The notes below the pieces were generated by a model. That model did not search any database. It was given only the letters and a program-made list of their open reading frames with translations, and had not been told where the DNA came from. This document shows positions 47,236 to 54,683 of a DNA stretch of 64,000 nt, one piece after another. The translations under genes were made by a program, and so were the position numbers. The first letter of the stretch is position 1. Every line of letters begins with the position of its first letter. Where the stretch lies: assembly GCA_041228345.1 (NCBI GenBank), contig CP166131.1:2473001-2537000 (forward strand), in the 5' to 3' direction. Origin of the DNA: Alphaproteobacteria bacterium LSUCC0396. Lineage in GTDB: Bacteria; Pseudomonadota; Alphaproteobacteria; Puniceispirillales; Puniceispirillaceae.

Positions 47236-48081
47236 TTAACCCCAGGGTCCCTTTGGCCGTGTTGGCTTTGTCGACGGAATTGACGTGCGTGTTGTCTGGC
47301 CGGCATTGCGCTGAAATCTTTTGCGAGCGTCTCGCTTCATCTCATCAAAACTTATCGGCTGACCTGACCATGTTTTCGGTGGCTGGCCGCGATCAAACAG
47401 CGATATATGGCGCTTTTTGAAAAGCGGAACCAGCACAAGACCGGCAATAAAACCGCCAATATGCGCCATATAGGCAACACCGCCACCATCCCCGCTAAGG
47501 GCCTGTGGCGCCGCGGCAAATTGCAGGCCAATCCAGCCACCAAGCACCAGCCATGCTGGCAGATTTATAAAGCGGAAAAAGACGATGATAATCACCAGAC
47601 AGCGTACCGCGGCCTTTGGGTGTAAAACAAGATAGGCGCCAAGCACCCCAGCAATCGCCCCCGATGCACCAACCATGGGAATGGGCGAAGACGGGTCGAT
47701 CAGGCCTTGTGACAAGGCAGCGATCAGACCGCACAGACAATAAAAGACGATGAAACGTCCGCGACCCATCGCCTCTTCAACATTATCGCCAAAAATCCAC
47801 AAATACAGCATATTGCCGCCAAGGTGTAGCCAGCCACCATGTAGAAACATCGAGGTAAAGATTGTCGCCCAGCTCGGAACAATGATCATTTCGGCCGGAA
47901 GTGTATCGCCCTTGAAAACGATCGTGGGAACAAAGCCCAATTGATACAGCGCCAACCGTGCAGCCACCTCGTCAAGCGACTGCTGCCAGAAAAAGATGGC
48001 AACACAGGCGGCGATGATTAGCCAGACGATAAAGGGCCGTCGGCCAGTTGCATTTTCATCAAAAAGTGGGAAGAAAAACAT
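47236..48081 (-). CDS. Rhomboid family intramembrane serine protease
   Basis: 281 residues with about six membrane helices. It has the nucleophile Ser in PMVGASGAIAGVLGAYLVLH (GxSG) and the catalytic His in YMAHIGGFIAGLVLVPLFKK. LHGGWLHLGGNMLYLWIFGD is the conserved L1/helix 2 stretch. The C-terminal cytoplasmic tail of about 50 residues is basic. It cleaves transmembrane substrates; targets are unknown. Strong family match. Confidence 0.93.
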   Translation of the reverse strand: MFFFPLFDENATGRRPFIVWLIIAACVAIFFWQQSLDEVAARLALYQLGFVPTIVFKGDTLPAEMIIVPSWATIFTSMFLHGGWLHLGGNMLYLWIFGDNVEEAMGRGRFIVFYCLCGLIAALSQGLIDPSSPIPMVGASGAIAGVLGAYLVLHPKAAVRCLVIIIVFFRFINLPAWLVLGGWIGLQFAAAPQALSGDGGGVAYMAHIGGFIAGLVLVPLFKKRHISLFDRGQPPKTWSGQPISFDEMKRDARKRFQRNAGQTTRTSIPSTKPTRPKGPWG

Positions 48082-48252
48082 AAATATGTCCGCATGTGAT
48101 CATTACCAGCAACCTACCCCGCCTTGAGCGGATCAGCAAATAACTTTGAAGAAAGGCTTTTATCGGCATTATTGTTTGTCAAAAAAGGTCGCAAGGTCAC
48201 AATTTTGCCAGAAATCAAGCAAACCCCAACAGCATCAAAAGGAGAGAATTAA

Positions 48253-49509
48253 ATGAACATCAAACGAAGCCGTTCCAGCGAGGTTTCGCCCGGACAGCCG
48301 AAGATATTCAGGCGATCCATGATGAAGCGAGCGATTATGCGGTCGCTGGTGGGGCTGATGATTTTCCTGTCTTCTTGGGCTGTTTCATCTGTCATGGCTG
48401 CCACAATTGTAACGCTGGATAATGGCGTGGAGGTGCGGTTCAAAGACGGTCAGTTTGATGCAAAATCATTTAATATGCGGGTAAATTCTGTTGAGTTTTA
48501 CAACGACGGCAAGCTTTTTGCGTTGGCTGATACGATGCAACTGGAAGTCGAACCGCACGCCGATGGCAAGCACTTGATTGTTAAGGATTCTGAGATGACC
48601 GGCTTTGTTCTGCCGGATAAGGGGCTAGAGTTTGGCAAAGTTGTTTTGCGCAATTTGATGATCAAGGACAAAGGTAATTTATTTGCTGCTGATTTCGACC
48701 GGCTGGCAGATAGTTTGATGGATAATGCCTATATCGGGCTGTTTGATTTTTTGGTCAGGCATGATGAAGCGATTGGTTTTGATGCTTATGTCCATGCGGT
48801 TGAAATTTCACCAGTGAGGCTGAAGGCCTTGCCGAACGGTGACATTTACTACAGCGAATTGGGGCTTCGTGGGGCGATGGATCTAACGCGGCGTGATGAT
48901 AATAGCCAGACGAAGTCACTTAGTCAGAACGACATGATCGGCTATGCAGCTTTACAAAAACTGAACTTTGACAAGATTAAACTCGCCTTTGATATCCAGC
49001 ATAAAATGTCTGAAGATGGTGTTTCGCTCTATTTAGAAAGCACAGGAAATTTGGATATAGAACAGCAATTTGTTAGCGGTTTTAATCTGGCTATGCAGAT
49101 GCCGCTGGCATCCTTTTATAAGATGGAAAACGCAGCCGAGCTTGAAGGTGAGGAGGCTTTCTTTGCTTTGTTGCAATCCGATGCGGCGCTTGCCAATTTC
49201 AGTTTTGATATTCGTGATCGTGGATTGCTTGGCAAAGTGATGGCAATCATTGCCGAAGAACGGGCACAATCGGTCGATGCGGCGCGTGCTGAAATCAGTT
49301 TGATGCTAGACCAAGCCATGCGTGAGGCACTGCCGGCAGAGGGTGCAAAACTTGCCATGGCAATTGATCATTTCTTGCGTCAAGGTGGAAAATTGCGTAT
49401 TGCAATGACGCCGGATGAGCCGTTGCCGCTGATCAGCCTTGGCGGTTTTCTGATTGCCCCTGATCTTATGGTCAGAACGAGCAATATCACCACCCAACGG
49501 CTGGATTAG
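48253..49509 (+). CDS. Exported hypothetical protein
   Basis: 418 residues, no family recognised. AAGGAGAG before the ATG at 48253 supports the long start, giving an unusual charged N-region of about 22 residues. A signal peptide follows (SLVGLMIFLSSWAVSSVMAA, cleavage near residue 49). The mature part looks mixed alpha/beta and acidic, with no cysteines, ending TSNITTQRLD. It could be a periplasmic or lipid-interacting protein like the DUF945/YdgA or AsmA groups, but the resemblance is only impressionistic. It stands alone upstream of apt. Confidence 0.7.
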   Translation: MNIKRSRSSEVSPGQPKIFRRSMMKRAIMRSLVGLMIFLSSWAVSSVMAATIVTLDNGVEVRFKDGQFDAKSFNMRVNSVEFYNDGKLFALADTMQLEVEPHADGKHLIVKDSEMTGFVLPDKGLEFGKVVLRNLMIKDKGNLFAADFDRLADSLMDNAYIGLFDFLVRHDEAIGFDAYVHAVEISPVRLKALPNGDIYYSELGLRGAMDLTRRDDNSQTKSLSQNDMIGYAALQKLNFDKIKLAFDIQHKMSEDGVSLYLESTGNLDIEQQFVSGFNLAMQMPLASFYKMENAAELEGEEAFFALLQSDAALANFSFDIRDRGLLGKVMAIIAEERAQSVDAARAEISLMLDQAMREALPAEGAKLAMAIDHFLRQGGKLRIAMTPDEPLPLISLGGFLIAPDLMVRTSNITTQRLD

Positions 49510-49615
49510 CGCGCGGTAAATCAGGTTTATAGTGCGCAGAGACGCGATATAAATCCGCGAGAAGTAACGTGTGATCAGGTAAAAGCGACTAGAGTCGGTG
49601 TTAGGGAGGTTTTGG

Positions 49616-50146
49616 GTGTCGAGCGGGTTGATTGATTTTGGCGAATATATCGCCAGCTATCCAGATTTTCCAAAGCCCGGAATCCTGTTTCGTGATATCA
49701 GCCCGCTATTAGCATCGGCTGCGGGCATGAACCACGCTATCGACCAGTTTGCCGCACAATTATCGGCATTTGATATTGGCCTGATTGCCGGCATTGAGTC
49801 GCGCGGGTTTTTGTTTTCAACATTGTTGGCATCACGGCTGAACATCGGCTCAATGATGGTGCGCAAACCGGGAAAATTGCCGGGCAAACTGGTGCGTGCC
49901 GGTTATGATTTGGAATATGGAACTGCCGAATTAACCATCCAGCAAGATGCGCCGGTAAAGGGGCGTCAGCTGTTGTTAATTGACGATTTGCTTGCCACCG
50001 GGGGAACCATGATTGCGGCGAAATCATTGCTTGAGTCCTGCGGCGCGATAGTGCCCGCCTGCGCCGTTGTGATTGAGCTGGCTGCTCTTGGCGGACGGGC
50101 GCGTTTAAACGCGCCTCTAATCGCGCTCAAGAGCTATGATGACTAG
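49616..50146 (+). CDS. apt: Adenine phosphoribosyltransferase
   Basis: Salvages adenine with PRPP to AMP. GGGAGG followed by six bases points to the GTG at 49616, giving 176 residues (an ORF from 49598 would place the site inside the gene). The signature FPKPGILFRDISPLLA, IAGIESRGFLFSTLLA and the PRPP-binding LLLIDDLLATGGTMIA are intact. It overlaps the downstream nucleosidase gene by 8-11 bases, linking adenine release and reuse. Confidence 0.95.
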   Translation: MSSGLIDFGEYIASYPDFPKPGILFRDISPLLASAAGMNHAIDQFAAQLSAFDIGLIAGIESRGFLFSTLLASRLNIGSMMVRKPGKLPGKLVRAGYDLEYGTAELTIQQDAPVKGRQLLLIDDLLATGGTMIAAKSLLESCGAIVPACAVVIELAALGGRARLNAPLIALKSYDD

Positions 50147-50708
50147 ATTTAATCCGCAAACAACGCTGCTTGTGGTGGCTTTGGAAAATGAGCTTCCGCG
50201 TGCAATGGCGGCGGGGTGGAACATTGTTTATACTGGCGTTGGTAAAATTAATGCGGCCATGACATTGTGTGATGCGATTGCGAAATATCAACCGCAACAG
50301 GTGGTAAATTACGGCAGTGCCGGCGCGCTTCGTCCCGGCCTTAGCGGCTTGCATATCGTAACCCGTTTCCTGCAGCGTGATATGGATGTACGGGCGCTGG
50401 GGTTTGCGCTTGGTCAAACGCCCTTTGAAGATGATATCGAAATCAGCACCAAGGGTGAGGGATTAAGCTGTAGCTCCGGTGATCAATTTGTCAGCGCGCC
50501 GCCCGAAATCGCCAGTGACCTTGTTGACATGGAAGCTTATGCACTGGCCAAGATTTGCCGGCAAAAGGCCATTGATTTTCATTGTTTCAAGTTTATTTCA
50601 GATAATGCAGATGGTGACGCTGCTGGGGATTGGAGTCAGCACCTAGCCACTGGTGCCAAGCTGTTTGCGGCTGAAATCCTCGATAAATCACCGACCAAAA
50701 CCGCTTAA
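50136..50708 (+). CDS. Nucleoside phosphorylase / MTA-SAH nucleosidase-like protein
   Basis: Probably hydrolyses methylthioadenosine or S-adenosylhomocysteine, releasing adenine for the overlapping apt product. 190 residues, shorter than the about 230 of E. coli Mtn, but the key residues are visible: Glu in VVALENELP, the GSAGAL loop, the ribose-binding VDMEAYALAK, and the catalytic Asp in FISDNADGDA. Start is one of the adjacent ATGs at 50136 or 50139, inside the end of apt. Confidence 0.85.
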   Translation: MMTRFNPQTTLLVVALENELPRAMAAGWNIVYTGVGKINAAMTLCDAIAKYQPQQVVNYGSAGALRPGLSGLHIVTRFLQRDMDVRALGFALGQTPFEDDIEISTKGEGLSCSSGDQFVSAPPEIASDLVDMEAYALAKICRQKAIDFHCFKFISDNADGDAAGDWSQHLATGAKLFAAEILDKSPTKTA

Positions 50709-50932
50709 TAATTAACCAGCAACCGGTTTCGGTTAATGGCCCGCCGCTTGGCCCAATTGATCCTTGATTGACAGGATTGCAGGTTTTTGAAAGGCTAGTT
50801 GCGCTGGCTTTGCCATGGGGTGCGTTGCTGCGGGTGCGTAAAATAGGGGCAAGGCAAGCAGGTTATTGATCGTTAATGGTGATAAGTAATTGATATGGTT
50901 ACCAGCTAGGTCAATCTTGGGAGGAGGCTGTA

Positions 50933-51799
50933 ATACTCGAAAATGCTGAAATCGTGCCATTGACTGGGGCGCTTGGCGCTGAGGTTAATGATGTGCAACT
51001 TGCCGATCTTGTAAAGCGTAATGACCGCAGCAATGCTGATGCGCTTGGTCGAATGCTGGTGAAGAATAAGGTGCTGGTGTTTCGTGATCAGCACCCTGAC
51101 CCTCAAACGCATGTCGAAGTTGCAAAATTGCTGGGTGAATTAGCGCCGGCCGTGCCGATGTATCCAAAGGTGGCTGGATTTGAGGATATTATTATTATCC
51201 GCAATGATGATGATAATCCGCCCGAAAATGAGGTTTGGCACGCAGATATGACCTATCGCGAGGTGCCAATTTTTGCTGCCGTACTGCATGGGGTTCATGT
51301 TCCCCCTGTTGGTGGTGACACTCTATGGGTTGATATGGTCGCGGTCGCCAAGGGCCTGTCAGAGCCAATGCGCCAGTTCCTGCGAGGGCTGACATCGCGC
51401 CACACGATCGAAAAAGGCTTTTCGTTTGTTACCGAGAACGGACAGGATGATCGCGCTGCCGAGCTGGCTAAAACCATAGGTAAACATAACCGAACCAATC
51501 ACCCCGTTATGCGTGTTCATCCGGTAACGGGCGAGGAAACATTATTTGTCAACGCGGCCTTTACCGAAGCGATAAATGAGCTGACCGCCGCCGAGTCTGA
51601 TGCGATGCTTCGCCATCTCTATAGTCATATTGATAATCCGCGCTATCAGATGCGGGTGAAATGGCGTCCGGGAACGGTTGTTATGTGGGATAATTGGGCA
51701 ACGCAGCATTTTGCCTGCGGGGATCATTATCCGTCATTCCGCGAAGTACAGCGGGTGACGGTAAGGGCGCCGCACCATGAGAGCTTTGCCGCAAACTAG
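50933..51799 (+). CDS. TauD/TfdA family Fe(II)/2-oxoglutarate dioxygenase (start uncertain)
   Basis: An alpha-ketoglutarate-dependent hydroxylase, perhaps acting on a sulfonate, ester or similar substrate. The iron ligands are clear: VWHADMTYREVP (H-x-D) and the distal His in NWATQHFACGDHY, with the 2-oxoglutarate Arg near REVQRVTVR. GTHx-type stretches such as PVTGEETLFVNAAFTEAINE are present. From the first conventional start (GTG, 50954) the protein has 281 residues but begins at PLTGALGAEV, losing the usual I-x-P lead-in. GGGAGGAGG at about 50919-50927 points to an ATA codon at 50933 that would restore it. I give 50933 as the more likely start, with low certainty. The substrate is unknown. 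Confidence 0.72.
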   Translation: MLENAEIVPLTGALGAEVNDVQLADLVKRNDRSNADALGRMLVKNKVLVFRDQHPDPQTHVEVAKLLGELAPAVPMYPKVAGFEDIIIIRNDDDNPPENEVWHADMTYREVPIFAAVLHGVHVPPVGGDTLWVDMVAVAKGLSEPMRQFLRGLTSRHTIEKGFSFVTENGQDDRAAELAKTIGKHNRTNHPVMRVHPVTGEETLFVNAAFTEAINELTAAESDAMLRHLYSHIDNPRYQMRVKWRPGTVVMWDNWATQHFACGDHYPSFREVQRVTVRAPHHESFAAN

Positions 51800-51809
51800 A
51801 TACCGGCGG

Positions 51810-51830
51810 GACGTGATCACCGGTCACGTC
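51810..51830 (+). terminator. Candidate hairpin after the TauD-type gene
   Basis: GACGTGA (51810-51816) pairs perfectly with TCACGTC (51824-51830) around a 7-base loop, 11 bp past the stop codon. No U tract follows, so function as a terminator is only possible. Confidence 0.3.
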
Positions 51831-51918
51831 TGACATTAATATACGGATGTCTAGGGTTCTATAACATACTGATATTACTTGAGGTCAGTAGTGACTGGTG
51901 CTTGGGGGATGCGTCTTT

Positions 51919-52018
51919 GTCTCCCCGCCCGCACCATTCGCTGTAACACTTTATGTGTAACTGATTGAAATGCTTCACTTCATGTGTCTGCATGATGATT
52001 GGTGTGCAACAGAATGAG
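51919..52018 (+). repeat. Left 100-bp inverted repeat of the island (tRNA-Leu 3' end plus integrase leader)
   Basis: This is the reverse complement of 54427-54526, matching at 97 of 100 positions. Reading on plus it starts with 18 bases identical to the tRNA-Leu(UAA) 3' end including CCA. It continues through the 82 bases that lie between the tRNA and the integrase, and ends in the integrase start codon and the next two bases (ATGAG). Here no tRNA 5' half and no integrase follow. Confidence 0.9.
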
Positions 52019-52041
52019 TTTCCTCCTTGGAAAGAAATTCA

Positions 52042-52079
52042 ACACAAGGAACAACAAAAAACACAAGGAACAACAAAAA
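52042..52079. repeat. 19-bp perfect tandem duplication inside the island
   Basis: ACACAAGGAACAACAAAAA occurs twice in tandem (52042-52060 and 52061-52079), 23 bp inside the left inverted repeat. It could be a binding site array for an excisionase or regulator, or a simple slippage product. Confidence 0.75.
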
Positions 52080-52146
52080 ACGATGTCGAAAAGTATATAT
52101 ATTTAATGTTAGCGCTTTGTGATCAACATTGCTCTAAAAATATGTG

Positions 52147-52446
52147 ATGTATGAAATAATCAGAATCATTGCTAGTTCACAACTCAAGATATTCCTATCA
52201 AATGGATATTCTTTAGAGCTTCTATTTTTTTTGGCACGTAATGATGGTCGTTACTCAATATCAGAAACCTATGCTTTACTTGCATCGCCTAAACCTCAAA
52301 AACCTTCTTTTGACAAATTCATTCAACGCTTGTTGGCGGCCAATTTTATTCATACAACAACGGGCCCTGACAAAAGAAAAAAATCCTTGTCTTTGTCAGA
52401 CGAAACAAAAGCATGCATGGCAACACTAAAGATTAATTCCTTTTAA
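52147..52446 (+). CDS. Winged-helix (MarR-like) small protein
   Basis: 99 residues from the ATG at 52147 (a GTG at 52144 is also in frame). It has a winged-helix look: a leading helix SLELLFFLARNDGRYSISET, a recognition-helix region KPSFDKFIQRLLAANFIHTT, and a wing with RKKSLSLSDETKACMAT. It fits small MarR-type regulators without the flanking dimerisation helices. AT-rich codons differ from the flanking genes. It is the first gene of the island trio. No clear Shine-Dalgarno sequence is seen. DNA binding is inferred, not shown. Confidence 0.55.
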   Translation: MYEIIRIIASSQLKIFLSNGYSLELLFFLARNDGRYSISETYALLASPKPQKPSFDKFIQRLLAANFIHTTTGPDKRKKSLSLSDETKACMATLKINSF

Positions 52447-52482
52447 ACTAACATTTAAATTGTAACCTTGGATCTAAGAAAC

Positions 52483-53070
52483 ATGAATTTGATACGCAGC
52501 CTTTCTCAACACTGGATTGGCATTTCGATGCTTGCTTATATTTTTGCACTTATAATCCAGCAGCACCTTATATTTCCGTTGGAAATTAGGCTCACGAGTG
52601 AGAATGCTGCTCTTGCTAGCTTTCTTTTCTTCCCTCATGCAGTGCGTGTCTTGAGTGCATGGTTGCTCGGACCAAAGTCGCTGATAGCTATGGTTCCAGT
52701 CGCTATTGGACTCTCCTTGATAAGCGATACAATGCCTCACACAGAGTATGAATTTCTTGCGCATACTATAATGCCCACTTTTTCAGCTTGCTCTGCAGTA
52801 ATGGCATTTGAATTCATGCGGTTTTGCAAGATAGATGCTTATCCAAAAGATATTGGTGTAATCAGCTGGCGAACTGTCCTGTTTGGGGGGGTGTTTGCCT
52901 CAATTATAAACTCATTAGGCTCTTCTTGGTTAAAGTCTGGTCTTTTTGCACCAAGTGAATTAATGGAAGTAATTATCAGGTTTATTGTTGGTGACACTTT
53001 AGGTCTGTTGTTTGGTATGCTAGTTATTATGTTAATATTTAGACAACTTCGACAAATTGCGCAGGCCTAA
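52483..53070 (+). CDS. Island multipass membrane protein, family not recognised
   Basis: 195 residues from the ATG at 52483 (TTG at 52468 is an alternative). It has five to six hydrophobic segments: about 10-32, 42-64, 66-84, 90-112, 128-150 and 160-187. The loop FFPHAVRVLSAWLLGPKS after helix 2 looks conserved and may be the functional part; it recalls, without matching, the sensory MASE domains. AT-rich codons mark it as acquired. It stands between two small winged-helix genes in the same direction (36 nt after the first, 11 nt before the second), suggesting one transcript. Function unknown. Confidence 0.6.
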   Translation: MNLIRSLSQHWIGISMLAYIFALIIQQHLIFPLEIRLTSENAALASFLFFPHAVRVLSAWLLGPKSLIAMVPVAIGLSLISDTMPHTEYEFLAHTIMPTFSACSAVMAFEFMRFCKIDAYPKDIGVISWRTVLFGGVFASIINSLGSSWLKSGLFAPSELMEVIIRFIVGDTLGLLFGMLVIMLIFRQLRQIAQA

Positions 53071-53081
53071 GGGGGAAACCG

Positions 53082-53366
53082 ATGTCAAATCGCAAAGTGT
53101 TTGCAGACCTCTTAAAGGTCACACAATCAATGGAAACAGATTTAGGTTTGAGTGCGCTGACACAAACTGACAAGCAAGTTCTTGCTTCTGTAGTTTTGAT
53201 AACTGAAGATGGCAAAAGAGATGCCTTACTTGATGATATCAGGACCCATAGCTTGGTCGATACAATACCAACGCCTTCTTTATATAGGTCACTTAAAACC
53301 CTCATTCAAAAAGGCTTGGTTCAGAAGGTTGGCTCCGAAAGGTCGGGGATTTATCGTCTGGCTTAA
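53082..53366 (+). CDS. Winged-helix small protein
   Basis: 94 residues beginning MSNRKVFADLLKVTQSMETD. It has a compact winged helix: LTQTDKQVLASVVLITEDGK, then TPSLYRSLKTLIQKGLVQKV (recognition helix) and the wing GSERSGIYRLA. AGGGGGAAACCG precedes the ATG, 11 nt after the membrane protein gene. It is probably a DNA-binding regulator tied to the membrane protein. It ends four bases before the decayed integrase remnant on the other strand. Confidence 0.6.
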   Translation: MSNRKVFADLLKVTQSMETDLGLSALTQTDKQVLASVVLITEDGKRDALLDDIRTHSLVDTIPTPSLYRSLKTLIQKGLVQKVGSERSGIYRLA

Positions 53367-53370
53367 ATAG

Positions 53371-54431
53371 CTAGTGTGTTATCCGTTTCATCCACTTCTC
53401 CAAGACATTCAATGGATACCCATTCCCATATCCATGCCCTATGCCAGATGTCTTCCAGCCTCCTATGGCATCCACGATGTCACTAGGACACTCTACTGCT
53501 CTTAACCTATCTCTGAGGCTATGCCTGAAGCTATGTATGACACAGTTATCAGGCACATATTGATGCAGCCACTTGTTCAATCCACCACTAGCTGAGTTAG
53601 CTTTGCAGCTTCTTTCATCGCAGTATCGTGGAAAGGCAAAGATACTATCATTATTGGCATCTAAAAGGCGTTTAGAAGCCCAAAGAGCTTCTTTAGTAAG
53701 AGGTATGAGTCTTTGGCTGCCTTTAGTCTTAAGACTCCTCCACGGATGTGGTTTGAGGTCTATATGAGGAATAGGTTCATCAAGTTTGATATCCTCTTTC
53801 AATAGACCAGCTGCTTCACCCAATCTCATGCCAGTGTCACTGATAAGAGCAATAAGCCATCGCATCTCATCGTCTATGTCTTTGCAAAGGCATTAGAACA
53901 ATCAAATCCTTCTTCTGAGATAGCTAGATTTATAATGGCTCTAACAGAGGCAAAGACACGCTTAACTGTCTTAATACCCATGCCTTGCCCAATGCACCAA
54001 TCACGGAACTGAGCAGCTTCATTGGATGAATATGAGGATATGGGTCTATCGCCAAGCAACTTAGTTACATAGCCAGTATTACGATTGGCTGTTCTTATGA
54101 ACACCTTGTCCTTACCCACGCCTTTCAGCCGAAGGTATAACTCACAGGCTTCTGATAGACGTAAAGTATCATTTACATGGGTATCACTTGATTTGACCAC
54201 TTGAATGGCTGGTATATCCATGTTCTGAAGCCTTAAACCCAGCCATTAGTCCTCAAGGCGTTGGTTTATGGACTTGCTTGCACGAACAGCAGCAGAGGCT
54301 GATTTCGTCTTTAGACTGAAACACAGCCTTTTAACATTATAGTAGGAGGTTAAGTCGTAAGGCACACGCCTCACATAATAGTAAACACCATCACGATAAA
54401 GCAAGTGATTCGCTTCACATTTGTTTCTCAT
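53371..54431 (-). pseudogene. Tyrosine-recombinase integrase, inactivated by a nonsense codon and a frameshift
   Basis: A site-specific integrase reading away from tRNA-Leu, now in three pieces. Piece 1 (54431-54246) begins MRNKCEANHLLYRDGVYYYV, an N-terminal arm-binding type region, and ends at an in-frame TAA (54248-54246). Piece 2 (54221-53874) continues the same frame with the core-binding domain (KTVKRVFASVRAIINLAISE). Piece 3 (53865-53371) is shifted by one and has the catalytic domain: Arg in TGMRLGEAAGL, Lys in SLKTKGSQRLIPL, HxxR-type HSFRHSLRDRLR, then GGWKTSG and the Tyr in YGNGYPL. The frames rejoin as NAFAK-DIDDEMRWL if one A is restored in GCAAAGAC near 53885. The island is likely stranded unless sequence errors explain both breaks. 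Confidence 0.88.
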
Positions 54432-54526
54432 TCTGTTGCACACCAATCATCATGCAGACACATGAAGTGAGTCATTTCAATCAGTTACACATAAAGTGTT
54501 ACAGAGAATGGTGCGGGCGGGGAGAC
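54427..54526 (-). repeat. Right 100-bp inverted repeat of the island
   Basis: The partner of 51919-52018, three mismatches in 100. It contains the last 18 bases of tRNA-Leu(UAA) including CCA, the 77-bp leader between tRNA and integrase, and the integrase start ATGAG. Because it is inverted relative to its partner, recombination between the two would flip the 2408 bp between them and not excise them. Confidence 0.9.
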
Positions 54527-54593
54527 TCGAACTCCCACGGCCTAAGGCCCACGGATTTTAAGTCCGTTATGTCTACCATTCCATCACGCCCGC
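54509..54593 (-). tRNA. tRNA-Leu (anticodon UAA)
   Basis: An 85-nt class II tRNA with encoded CCA. The acceptor GCGGGCG (54593-54587) pairs with CGCCCGC (54519-54513), followed by A and CCA (54512-54509). The anticodon stem ACGGA/TCCGT encloses loop CTTAAAA with anticodon TAA (54560-54558). A long variable arm (GGGCCTTAGGCC) and the T arm GGGAG-TTCGAGT-CTCCC are present. Its 3' end is the integration target of the island and remains intact. Confidence 0.97.
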
Positions 54594-54683
54594 GTGGCTG
54601 GTACGTATCAGGTGATAGCCCAGCTAATCCGATGATGCAAAAGGAAAGCTTGCTTTAGTGGCAAAAAAAATACTGTTTCTGAT

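Larger units (their letters stand above)
51800..52146. other. 347-bp spacer at the left edge of the island
   Basis: Holds a 7-bp hairpin after the dioxygenase gene (51810-51830), then the left 100-bp inverted repeat (51919-52018) and a 19-bp tandem duplication (52042-52079). GC falls visibly on entering the island from about 52019. An open frame beginning at the ATG inside the repeat (52014) runs only about 30 codons and is not called. Confidence 0.6.

Noticed and set aside
51800-51918. Direct-repeat att site for the island left of the inverted repeat
   Set aside because: I looked for the 18-base tRNA 3' end in the same orientation as the tRNA gene and found only the inverted copy within this window.
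52014-52110. About 30-codon frame beginning at the integrase-type ATG in the left inverted repeat
   Set aside because: It shares only the start codon and leader with the integrase and then runs into the 19-bp duplication and a stop. It is probably a by-product of the repeat.
53874-53895. Programmed -1 frameshifting in the integrase gene
   Set aside because: The junction GCAAAGACATAG is not a classic X-XXY-YYZ slippery heptamer, and a separate in-frame TAA further upstream also has to be explained. Loss of one A is simpler.
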